A stretch of DNA of 64,000 nucleotides, taken from Candidatus Zixiibacteriota bacterium (GTDB lineage Bacteria > Zixibacteria > MSB-5A5 > WJJR01 > JAJRUJ01). The first letter of the stretch is position 1. Every line of letters begins with the position of its first letter. The DNA lies in NCBI GenBank assembly GCA_020051695.1, contig JAGVQM010000040.1, positions 1 to 64,000 of the forward strand, read 5' to 3'. A program made the position numbers and the translations under genes. Positions 10,908-19,600 of this stretch are shown in pieces. The notes below the pieces were generated by a model. The model ran no database searches. It was given only the letters and a program-made list of their open reading frames with translations, and had not been told where the DNA came from.

Positions 10908-12166
10908 GAGACCACCTTACCCTTTTTAATGACCACTCGGGCCAGATTGACCCCAAAATGGTACGGGACCTGCCGGTAATTTTCTGCGTCCCAGATAACC
11001 AGGTCGGCGCGACGGCCCACGCTCAGGATGCCGATTTCCCGGCCGCGATTGATGGCATATGCAGCATTTGTTGTGGCGGCAACAAAGGCCTCGGCCGGTG
11101 TCATTTTGTATATTACGCACGCCAAATTCAGCACCATTTGCATGGACTCGGTCATGCAGGAACCCGGATTGCAATCGGTGGCCAAGGCCACCGGAACGCC
11201 GGCCTGAATCATTTTTCGCACCGGCGGGCGTTGGGGCAAGTCAAGATAATACGCCGTGCCCGGCAACAAAACGGCAAGCACCCCGGCAGCGGCCAGCTGC
11301 CGAATACCGTTATCCGAAATGCATTCCAGATGGTCGGCGGAGATTGCGTTCATTTGCGCGGCGAGAGCTGCCCCACCCTGATCGGTGATCTCATCGGCAT
11401 GGAATTTCAGGCCCAGCCCCAGAGCTTTGGCTTTTTTCTGCACGACAATAGTCTGTTCTCTGTTGAACACCCCTTCCTCGAAAAACACATCGGAAAACTC
11501 GGCCAGGTTCCGCCGGGCAACTGCCGGGAGGATTTCTTCGGTAATCAAGCGGACGTAGCCGTCGCGGTCATCCCGGTATTCCGGCGGGAATTCATGTCCC
11601 GCCAGGACCGTCGGCACAAGGTCCAGCGGGTGTGTTTCGTTGAGGATGCGGATGACTTCCAGCGTCTTGATTTCATCCTCAACGTTCAGCCCATAGCCGC
11701 TTTTGGCTTCGATCGTCGTTGTTCCATGCCGCAACATGCGGTCCAGCCGAGGCCGGGCCAGGGCCAGCAGTTCGCCGTGACCGGCCTTGCGCAATGAAGC
11801 CACTGAGACGATGATCCCGCCCCCGGCTGCGGCGATCTGGGAATACGATTTGCCCAGGGCGCGCATTTCGAATTCCATTTCGCGGGTTGCGGCAAAAACC
11901 GGGTGCGTATGCGCATCAACCAGGCCGGGAGAAACAACAGCGCCTGCGGCGGATAGCTCCACCCCGCCGGGGCATAATTCAATGTCGTCTTCCGGATGCT
12001 GCCCCAGCCAGACAATGCGTCCGTCCCGTACAGCAATCGATGCATTGTTGACAATATCGAGTTGAGCGAGATCGGCGCCGGTGCGCGGACCGTTCCGGGC
12101 ATTGCCCATCGTCAACAGTTCGCCACACTCGGTAATCAGCAAATCCGCCGGTGTTTTTTTCGCCAC
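10904..12166 (-). CDS. hutI: Imidazolonepropionase
   Basis: 420 residues, full length for the family. It opens the imidazolone ring in histidine breakdown (4-imidazolone-5-propanoate to N-formimino-L-glutamate). Metal-binding Asp-Ala-His-Thr-His-Pro is near residue 85, and the family segments Ser-Lys-Ser-Gly-Tyr-Gly-Leu, His-Ala-Asp-Glu and Leu-Ala-Thr-Asp-Cys-Asn-Pro-Gly are present. Start is GTG at 12166 with GGGGGAG eight nucleotides upstream. hutH and hutU are not in the window; it is followed by lptE with a 4-nt overlap and preceded by the DUF2344 gene by 38 nt. Confidence 0.95.
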   Translation of the reverse strand: MAKKTPADLLITECGELLTMGNARNGPRTGADLAQLDIVNNASIAVRDGRIVWLGQHPEDDIELCPGGVELSAAGAVVSPGLVDAHTHPVFAATREMEFEMRALGKSYSQIAAAGGGIIVSVASLRKAGHGELLALARPRLDRMLRHGTTTIEAKSGYGLNVEDEIKTLEVIRILNETHPLDLVPTVLAGHEFPPEYRDDRDGYVRLITEEILPAVARRNLAEFSDVFFEEGVFNREQTIVVQKKAKALGLGLKFHADEITDQGGAALAAQMNAISADHLECISDNGIRQLAAAGVLAVLLPGTAYYLDLPQRPPVRKMIQAGVPVALATDCNPGSCMTESMQMVLNLACVIYKMTPAEAFVAATTNAAYAINRGREIGILSVGRRADLVIWDAENYRQVPYHFGVNLARVVIKKGKVVS

Positions 12167-12204
12167 AAAACGACTCCCCCGCGACTCCCGACTACCGCGC
12201 CCGA

Positions 12205-14478
12205 TCAGATGAAAGCCATCGGCTCGGTCCGGCGCGCGCCCTCCTGAATAAACACCTGCAGCCGTTCCAGGACCAGCTCGCGCGGATCAAGGTCCTCCGC
12301 CCCGCCTAGATACGTGATAATGTCTGCCGGACGCACGCCTCCCTGAGCGGTGATGGCGATTTCCATTTCTATAAAGAGGTCTACTCCAGCTGTATTCAGG
12401 CGCAGCTCCCGGACATGCGGACGCAAATCGACACGCTTAGTCCCGCTGTCGGCAACCCGTTCAAACCAGACAGAGGACTGGGCCATAAATTCTTTTATCC
12501 GCCCCTCCCACGCTCGGGCCGAATGCGGCAGTTTCACCCGGTAGCTCATCACATTGATACGTTCGAATAATGAGACTGCTTTTGCCGGCAGTGGCAGGGT
12601 CGCAATGATTTCCAGACCGACCGGGAAGTTCGCTTTCAGGGAATTGACGTGGCCGGGTTCAAAATCGGCATCGAGGACGACGTCAAAATATTCGGCCCGG
12701 GAAATAGCGCCCCAGGGCAACGGCGGACCAAAGGAAATTTTCGGCCGAGGGTGGTAGCCGGCCGAGTATTCGACCGGAATCCGACTGCGGCGGACGGCAC
12801 GTTCGACCATGCGGGCGACGTCGAGATGGGAAAAGAAACGCAATTGTTCGGTTTTGGCATATTGTACGCGCAGCCGCCGCTGGGGAACAGTACCCAGCCG
12901 CCGGGTGAACGCCGCTTTCCGCTGGCGGCGGCCGAAAACCTCGGCCAATACCGGCAAGTCCGTCGGTTCCGGAAAACGGTCGCTCGGCAGATCAGCATTA
13001 TGCTTCGGTTCGAGGAACGGCGACAACGACAAGTCAAGCGGCCTGCCGAATTCCGGCAAGGCCACGCCCGCTGAGTGAGCGCCGGCCAGAATGGCGGCAA
13101 ACAACTCCGCGGCAGGCAGCGGCCGGCCATCGGTGGCGCCAAACGGCAGTTCAGCCAAAACACGAGTCAATTCCGGCCCGGCCCGCAAGAGAAACTGACG
13201 GAGCAATTCGGCGCAGGGTTCAAAATAATTTTCCATGGGCACGCCGGGAAGCCGCTGAGCAGCACCCTGATGGATGGCATTCAGCACTGCTTGTATCCGG
13301 CCATCATATTCAAGGGGGCCCTGCCAGTCGATTCCCGCCGCGGGCACCCAGTTGATCCGCACGACACGTTTATCAGCATATGATTTGCACTGCCGGACAA
13401 GGTGGTCGGCCATCGCCACCAGCGATGAAAGTCCGCCGCGGTATTCGTTCCAATCGTTAAAACAATACGCGAGCACGATAACCTGCCAGCCCAGAGCCAA
13501 TGCCTGCCGGCCGGCCTCGGCCAGGGGATGTGATTCGATATCATCAATATGCTTACCACCCGGGAAAACCAGGGGCAATTCCGATTTGAGAAAGTGCGGG
13601 CGAATGCCGGTCCAATTCGCCAGAAAATCGTCGGGGGTAATCGGCGGCACGCGGATTTGCAGATGCGCGAGGTTGGCCCGCTGCGACAGATGAGTAAAAA
13701 TATCGGGAAACTTAGGATAATGCCGACCACGTGGGGAGATAAACCGGACATTTTCCAAGCCGGTTTTGTCCAGCCCCAGCAGCAGATCACGCGCGACCGA
13801 ACCGGGCTGACGCGGCGTGGTTTCCCGTGCTGTGTTCAGCGGTCCGGAAAACAACGGAATTTTCAATTCGTCGGTCTGCGTTCCGGTCAGGGCCACCAGC
13901 TGCGTGGTTTCGCCCCGGGAAAAAAATTGTTCGACCGCATGACCGGAATCGAATCCCAGCTTTTCACCCAACGTGCGCACCAGATCGGTGAACGAAAGAC
14001 CGCCGATGAATATCGCAGAGCAGCAGCCGAGGAAAGGCGGAAAAACCGCGCCCGCGCTGATGAACACCACGGGCGGACCTGCACCGGCAGCGCGAAACTC
14101 CACCAGCATGCGCGGGATGCGCAGGGCATCCAGCGGATCCGAAATATAAAAAATCAGAAAATGGAATGCAGTCCAGGGACTTTTTGTTTCCAGCGAGAAC
14201 GGCGGGACACGCAGTTGATCCAGGCGCTGACGGGCGTCCTCATCAAAAAGTATTGCCCGTTCGGCGGCGACGCCGGGGACCAAATTGAGGATGTGGTACA
14301 GCCGCTGGTAATCCAGGTCGGCCAGATGCGCACCCGGTTCGCCCGGATGAACCAGCAATAAGCGCACCGCAGCATCCGGCTGGGGAATAACGACACCCGG
14401 TTCATTGCCGGCGTACCGCCCCGGTTTTATGACATAGGGAAATAGATGAATAACCGGATCGAAGCGGTTTTCGGTCAC
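12205..14478 (-). CDS. DUF2344 protein with a degenerate, cysteine-less radical-SAM half
   Basis: 757 residues from GTG at 14478 (GGGGAGGG upstream). The family (TIGR03960 radical-SAM protein fused to DUF2344) is recognisable throughout: N-terminal Lys-Pro-Gly-Arg-Tyr-Ala-Gly-Asn-Glu, Ala-Glu-Arg-Ala, Pro-Pro-Phe-Ser-Leu-Glu-Thr-Lys, and at about residues 530-757 the DUF2344 core (Val-Gln-Tyr-Ala-Lys-Thr-Glu-x-Leu-Arg-Phe-Phe-Ser-His-Leu-Asp, Tyr-His-Pro-Arg-Pro-Lys-Ile-Ser-Phe-Gly-Pro-Pro-Leu). Where the radical-SAM loop with CxxxCxxC should be (near residue 215) there is Ser-Gly-Pro-Leu-Asn-Thr-Ala-Arg-Glu-Thr and no cysteine cluster. The enzyme therefore seems to have lost SAM radical chemistry while keeping the fold and DUF2344. 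Function of DUF2344 is unknown; it often lies beside ribonuclease G or ribosomal genes. Confidence 0.85.
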   Translation of the reverse strand: MTENRFDPVIHLFPYVIKPGRYAGNEPGVVIPQPDAAVRLLLVHPGEPGAHLADLDYQRLYHILNLVPGVAAERAILFDEDARQRLDQLRVPPFSLETKSPWTAFHFLIFYISDPLDALRIPRMLVEFRAAGAGPPVVFISAGAVFPPFLGCCSAIFIGGLSFTDLVRTLGEKLGFDSGHAVEQFFSRGETTQLVALTGTQTDELKIPLFSGPLNTARETTPRQPGSVARDLLLGLDKTGLENVRFISPRGRHYPKFPDIFTHLSQRANLAHLQIRVPPITPDDFLANWTGIRPHFLKSELPLVFPGGKHIDDIESHPLAEAGRQALALGWQVIVLAYCFNDWNEYRGGLSSLVAMADHLVRQCKSYADKRVVRINWVPAAGIDWQGPLEYDGRIQAVLNAIHQGAAQRLPGVPMENYFEPCAELLRQFLLRAGPELTRVLAELPFGATDGRPLPAAELFAAILAGAHSAGVALPEFGRPLDLSLSPFLEPKHNADLPSDRFPEPTDLPVLAEVFGRRQRKAAFTRRLGTVPQRRLRVQYAKTEQLRFFSHLDVARMVERAVRRSRIPVEYSAGYHPRPKISFGPPLPWGAISRAEYFDVVLDADFEPGHVNSLKANFPVGLEIIATLPLPAKAVSLFERINVMSYRVKLPHSARAWEGRIKEFMAQSSVWFERVADSGTKRVDLRPHVRELRLNTAGVDLFIEMEIAITAQGGVRPADIITYLGGAEDLDPRELVLERLQVFIQEGARRTEPMAFI

Positions 14479-14548
14479 GCAGCCAGCCCTCCCCGTGGTC
14501 AGGACCGGCAGAGTGGTCCTTACTATCGCGGGACATCAACTCATGGAA

Positions 14549-14740
14549 CTATCCGTAGATCTCCTTGTGATTGCACTTGCACACGCCGACGAAATGCTCG
14601 CGGAACCGCAAAGTCCCCTTCGGGTTATCACGGTTAGAGTCCACCAGCAAGACGTTTTCGACCGGCCCGCCGCATTCCGGACAGATCTTCACTTCCGCCT
14701 TTTTACTCATCTTGTCAGCGAATGACACTGTTTTCGGCAT
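14549..14740 (-). CDS. Zinc-ribbon miniprotein
   Basis: 63 residues. Cys-Pro-Glu-Cys-Gly-Gly (residues about 20-25) and Cys-Lys-Cys (about 54-56) give four cysteines in a zinc-ribbon-like spacing; between them is Phe-Arg-Glu-His-Phe-Val-Gly-Val. Very strong translation signal (AAGGAGGTGA, 6 nt before ATG) and its own near-consensus promoter suggest an abundant housekeeping protein. No function is known to me. It is transcribed toward the DUF2344 gene 70 nt downstream. Confidence 0.8.
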   Translation of the reverse strand: MPKTVSFADKMSKKAEVKICPECGGPVENVLLVDSNRDNPKGTLRFREHFVGVCKCNHKEIYG

Positions 14741-14764
14741 ACCTATTCACCTCCTTGCCGAGAC

Positions 14765-14792
14765 ATTATACCCCAAAACTGCAAAAAGTCAA
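14765..14792 (-). promoter_or_regulatory. Strong sigma-70 promoter for the zinc-ribbon gene
   Basis: Minus strand TTGACT (14787-14792), 16-nt spacer, TATAAT (14765-14770), context GGGTATAATGT; predicted leader about 18 nt before the ribosome-binding site. Probably also serves the DUF2344, hutI and lptE genes downstream. Confidence 0.8.
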
Positions 14793-14844
14793 ATAAGTTA
14801 TGACACGGTAGAAGAATTCACGTTTCAATTGTCCGGCACATTGA

Positions 14845-15483
14845 CTAAACCAGCCCTTTATGTGCTTGCGCGGCTGCATCAATGGATTCCGGAATTGGCC
14901 GGATAATCGCGGTATTTTCGGGTATGGCAAAAGAACAGGGCGGCGGTTCGAGGTCGGTCTTGCGGCCGTCCCGCCGGACGATCCGCCCCGGAGCGCCGAC
15001 GACAGTGCAATTGCGGGGGATATCTCTCATGAAAATGAACGACCCGGCACCGACGCGAGAATTCCGCCCAATCCGCACCGGACCCAGAATAACCGCGCCG
15101 GTACCGATATAGACATTATCTTCCAGCGTCGGATGGCGTTTCCCGCCGTGTTTGCCGGTCCCGCCCAGGGTCACATTGTGGAATAAAACACAATCGTCAC
15201 CGATCTCGGCAGTCTCACCGATAACCGTCCCGGTCCCGTGGTCGATAAAAAATCCACGCCCGATCCGGGCCCCGGGATGGATTTCCACTCCGGTGAAAAA
15301 CCGCGCAAAAACGGAGATCAGCCGGGGGACGATCGGGAAACCGATGCGGTACAGCGGGTGAGCCAGCCGGTGCAGGAAAATCGCATGCAGCGGCGTATGG
15401 CACAACAGGGTCTCCACGACGTTGCGCGCGGCCGGGTCGTTTCGCTTGACGGCCTTGATATCGGCGATGATTTTGCTGAACAT
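14845..15483 (-). CDS. cysE: Serine O-acetyltransferase
   Basis: 212 residues; transfers acetyl from acetyl-CoA to L-serine, the first step of cysteine synthesis. The left-handed beta-helix is plain: Phe-Phe-Ile-Asp-His-Gly-Thr-Gly-Thr-Val-Ile-Gly-Glu-Thr-Ala, Asn-Val-Thr-Leu-Gly-Gly-Thr-Gly-Lys, and Val-Gly-Ala-Pro-Gly-Arg-Ile-Val. The N-terminal helical domain is short, as in EpsC-type enzymes. Followed by about 30 residues of non-family tail ending in Ala-His-Lys-Gly-Leu-Val. Lies directly downstream of cysK (95-nt gap), so the two steps are probably co-transcribed. Confidence 0.95.
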   Translation of the reverse strand: MFSKIIADIKAVKRNDPAARNVVETLLCHTPLHAIFLHRLAHPLYRIGFPIVPRLISVFARFFTGVEIHPGARIGRGFFIDHGTGTVIGETAEIGDDCVLFHNVTLGGTGKHGGKRHPTLEDNVYIGTGAVILGPVRIGRNSRVGAGSFIFMRDIPRNCTVVGAPGRIVRRDGRKTDLEPPPCSFAIPENTAIIRPIPESIDAAAQAHKGLV

Positions 15484-15578
15484 TTCTGTTTATCCGTTTT
15501 TACTGTTGACCCGAGATGCCGTCGGCTTGGGGTCATATATAGTGATATTATCGGTATACGCCGTATTTCCGCCACCGG

Positions 15579-16514
15579 TTAGCCGTTCTCCCGTACGGCG
15601 GCAAACAGGTCTGTTGATAAATATCGCTCACCGGTATCGGGCAAAATGACTAGTACGTTTTTGCCGATTCCAGCCCGGACCGCCACCTGCAGCGCGGCGA
15701 ACATACTCGCCCCGGAAGAAATCCCGGCCAAGATCCCCTCGTCAACAGCCAACTGCGCGGCTGTGCGCAGCGCGTCCTCCTCGCTAACCTGGATTATCTC
15801 ATCCACAACCGAGGAATCGTACACCGCCGGAACAAAGCCCGCGCCGATGCCCTGGAGACGGTGAGGCCCCGGCTTGCCGCCCGAAAGAACGGGCGATTTG
15901 GCGGGTTCCACCGCGACTACCTTCAATTCGGGGAAATGCCTTTTCAAAACCTCGCCTGCGCCGCTGATGGTCCCGCCGGTCCCTACGCCCGCGACGAAAT
16001 GATGTAGACCGATATCCTGAAAATCCGCCACGATCTCCGGCCCGGTGGTTTCCCGGTGGACCAGCGGATTGGCGGGATTATCAAACTGACGGGGCTGGAA
16101 CCAGCCATTCGAGTCGGCCAGCTCCTGTGCTTTGGCGATGGCTCCGGGCATGCCTTTGGCGCCCTCGGTCAAAACCAGTTCGGCGCCGAAAAACCGGAGA
16201 ATGGCCCGCCGTTCACGGCTCATCGTTTCGGGCATGGTAAACACCGTCTTGTATCCCCGGGCGGCAGCGACCATGGCCAGGGCAATGCCGGTGTTGCCGG
16301 AAGTCGGCTCGACAATGGTCATCCCCGGCCGCAGCGCGCCGTCTTTTTCTGCCGTGTCAATCATCGCCAGCCCAATGCGGTCTTTGACACTGGCGCAGGG
16401 ATTAAACGACTCCAGCTTGGCATAGACAGCCGCCGCCTTTGCCGGGGCCAGGCGGTTGATCCGCACATGTGGGGTGTTCCCAATGGTTTCGGTGATATTG
16501 CGATAGACGGCCAC
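15579..16514 (-). CDS. cysK: Cysteine synthase A (O-acetylserine sulfhydrylase)
   Basis: 311 residues. PLP enzyme making cysteine from O-acetylserine and sulfide. PLP lysine in Asn-Pro-Cys-Ala-Ser-Val-Lys-Asp-Arg, substrate loop Thr-Ser-Gly-Asn-Thr-Gly-Ile-Ala, phosphate loop [10 protein letters not shown], and Gly-Ile-Ser-Ser-Gly-Ala near the end. I chose GTG at 16514 (Met-Ala-Val-Tyr-Arg-Asn) because GGGAGGG lies 8 nt upstream; an in-frame TTG seven codons earlier would include that site. Its typical partner cysE is next. Confidence 0.95.
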   Translation of the reverse strand: MAVYRNITETIGNTPHVRINRLAPAKAAAVYAKLESFNPCASVKDRIGLAMIDTAEKDGALRPGMTIVEPTSGNTGIALAMVAAARGYKTVFTMPETMSRERRAILRFFGAELVLTEGAKGMPGAIAKAQELADSNGWFQPRQFDNPANPLVHRETTGPEIVADFQDIGLHHFVAGVGTGGTISGAGEVLKRHFPELKVVAVEPAKSPVLSGGKPGPHRLQGIGAGFVPAVYDSSVVDEIIQVSEEDALRTAAQLAVDEGILAGISSGASMFAALQVAVRAGIGKNVLVILPDTGERYLSTDLFAAVRENG

Positions 16515-16680
16515 GATCGATTCCCTCCCGCTCAATAATTCGGGGCTTTTTTAGTAAGACGCATCCGGCGGCAAATTGTTGACAATATTAGTTATATATT
16601 AGATTTTTTCCACCTGTCCGGCTGCATGGCCAACACTGCATCGTCCGGCACGCTTAAAGTGCGTTGAGATACAGGCTACG

Positions 16681-19600
16681 TTACTTCGCCAGCACCATTT
16701 TGCGGGTTTGACGAAAATTCCCTGCCGCAAGGCGGCAGAAATATAAACCGGAACCGGCGCAGACGCCGTCAGTGGAGCGGCCGTCCCAGACCACGACATG
16801 ACGGCCGGCAGACAGGTGGCCGGAAGCGATTACGGCAACTTTTTCGCCGCGAACATTGAAAATAACGAGCTCGGCGGAGCTTGCCACAGGCAAAGTGAAG
16901 GTTATCACCGTCCGCGCATTGAATGGGTTGGGATAATTCTGCGCTAAGGCAAAGTCCTGAGGAGTGCCGCTCCCCTGCTCGAGCCAGCCGGCGAGAATAG
17001 TTTTTAAAGCGGCACCCGCGGCGGTCGCCGGACAATAATCAATGGCGCTATAGATGGCCCGCAAAATCCCCGCATCGAGGGCGGCCAACTCCTGCAGCAA
17101 GCGTTGTTGGCTTGCCGGTTTTGCCTGTTGGGCGTCGGTCCAGAATTCGAGAATCGGACAAACATCGAGGGAATCAATGACCCCGTCCCCGTCGGCGTCG
17201 GCATAAGTCGCCGCGACGTCGGCCCACGCGTAAGCCGGCTGCCTGCTGAAATCCACGTAATCGGCGGGCCGCGGCGGGCCAGTCTGCAGCCAGTAACGTC
17301 CGATGGGAAGGACATCACGCTCATCCGCGGCTCCATCATCATCAGTATCGCCGGGGAATACGCCGGGACCGGTGACAAAGTGGAAAACGAAATCATCGGC
17401 GGGCGAACGTTCCTCTGCACCATCGCCGTCGCCATCCACCGTGTTGTATACCGAGTCGTAGACCCGGTCCGCCACGAGGCGGACATCGAGCGTGTCCAAT
17501 GGCGGCCAGAGCTCCGCACCATAAAATGTCAGCAAGCTGTTGGTGGCCGTCCAAGCGCCCTCCAGCCGCCAACCCAGGCGCCGCGAGGATATAACCATGG
17601 TCGTATCGGTGTTATCCACTTTGACCGGCTCGGAAAATTCAAGGACCACCGAATCGCTAATCAATATATCATTGTCGCCCGGGGAGGGATAAGTCCTCGT
17701 CACCGTGGGAGCGGCTTGCTCGGGTATCCCACGGCCGAGCAGGACAATCATTGTGTCCCGGACGGCCGGATCATCGGTCACAATATTCAACACTCCGGCA
17801 TACTCTGCCCGTCGGCGGGGCCGGAACCCGACGGAGAAGGAAATCGACGAATCCGGCAACACGGGCACATCGATGATTGTCGGAGCGCTGAAACCGTCCC
17901 CGGCAGCAGTGACCGACAGCGCGGTAAGCATTTCAGTCGGGGACGTGTTGATGATTTCTACGGGCAGATAAACCGTCTTATTGACCACGGCGGAATCAAA
18001 ATTTAGGGTATCCGGCCGCAAGGATAGGAAGGTCTGCCCCTGATGGTTAAAGACTATCGTCTTGTTTATTTGATACTTGAAAACTGAGTCAATCGCCGAG
18101 ATGGTGATTGTATACAACTCGGAGGCCAAATCGTGCGAGGGAATGACCGCTACCCGGGAGGTGAACGGCGGGACCCCGGATGAACCGGAAAATACCGTCG
18201 TCAGCTTCCCCCGCTCGGGCGTGGGCTGCACCTGTGCCCGGAGATAGATCGTATTAGGATAAGCCGTCAGGACAGTATCAAGGTCGAGGGAGTAGAAAGT
18301 GGTATCTCCCGCGACCGAGGGATTACCGACGGTAAACTCATAACTGCCTACAATCACACACGCTTGTTTTTCGACCTGCGTCCCCACACCGCAGGAATTC
18401 CCCGCAGTGAGTGAAACGGTATATATGCCGGGGCTTTGATAGACATGTGCCGGATGGGCCAGATGCGAAAGCTCGCCGTCGCCAAAATTCCAGGTCCAGT
18501 AGGACGGCAGGTTTTCCGATTGATCGGTGAAATACACCGAATCCCCGACGTAGGCATCGCCGGACGGGCAGGTGAACGCGACAATCGGCCGGTCCTGACC
18601 GACGATCGGCGCGGCCAGCGGGATCGTATCGGTCCCACACTCGTGGACGGCGATCAGTTTCACGTAAAACGTGTCAATCGATGAATAAGTATGTGACACG
18701 GATGGCCCCGAGGCCGAGGTCCCATCCCCGAAAAGCCACAGGTACGAGGTAACCGGCCCGGTGGCGGCCGCGTTAAAAGTGACGGTCAGGGGCACACAGC
18801 CGGTAGTTTTATTCGCCGTGGGAGTGATTGTCGGCCGGGCGTGCACGGTAATGTACGCCTGCCGAATGACCGTGGTGGAACCGCAGATCCCGGTAGCGAT
18901 GAGCCGGACGGAATATGTCCCGGCTGTTTGATAAACATGGACCGGGTCCCGTGCGATCGAAGTCGTGTTATCGGCGAAATCCCACAGGTACGAGGAAATG
19001 GAATCATCCGACACCGTATAGAACCGCACGGTCAGCGGATTGCACACCGAGCCCTCAATTGTGGAATCCGGGTCATGGGAAGAAGTGATGGCCACGGCGG
19101 GTTTGGCCTGGGTCCAGATAAAATCCTCTTTGATCACCGTGATGGTGTCGCAGGGGCTGCTCACGGTGAGAGTAACGGCATATTTTCCCGCCGCAGTATA
19201 CACATGAATCGGCGAGGGTTGGTTCGAGACATTGCCGTCGCCAAAGTCCCAGGTGTACTCCTCGGCCAGCCCGTCAATCTCAGCAGCAAAGGGTACGGTG
19301 TACGGCACACAACCGAACAGCGAATCGGTGGTAAAATCGGCGGTGAGTTCGTCATAGACCTGGATGTAACCGGCGCGAATCAACGTATCGGAATCAAGAT
19401 CACCCCGGGCGATCAGGGTGACATCATATACCCCCGGTGATACATACGTATGCGAGGGGTTCTTCGCCGCCGACGTGGTGCCGTCGCCGAAATCCCACTG
19501 CCAGAGTTCATCGATACAGGTGGAGATATTGGTAAATTGCACGGTAAGAAAATCGCAACCCGCAGTCACCGAGGCAGAGAAATCGGCATGCTTGTCATAA

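Noticed and set aside
14845-16514. Cysteine-responsive riboswitch or T-box before cysK
   Set aside because: The 166-nt gap upstream of cysK shows no T-box sequence and no specifier stem that I can recognise.
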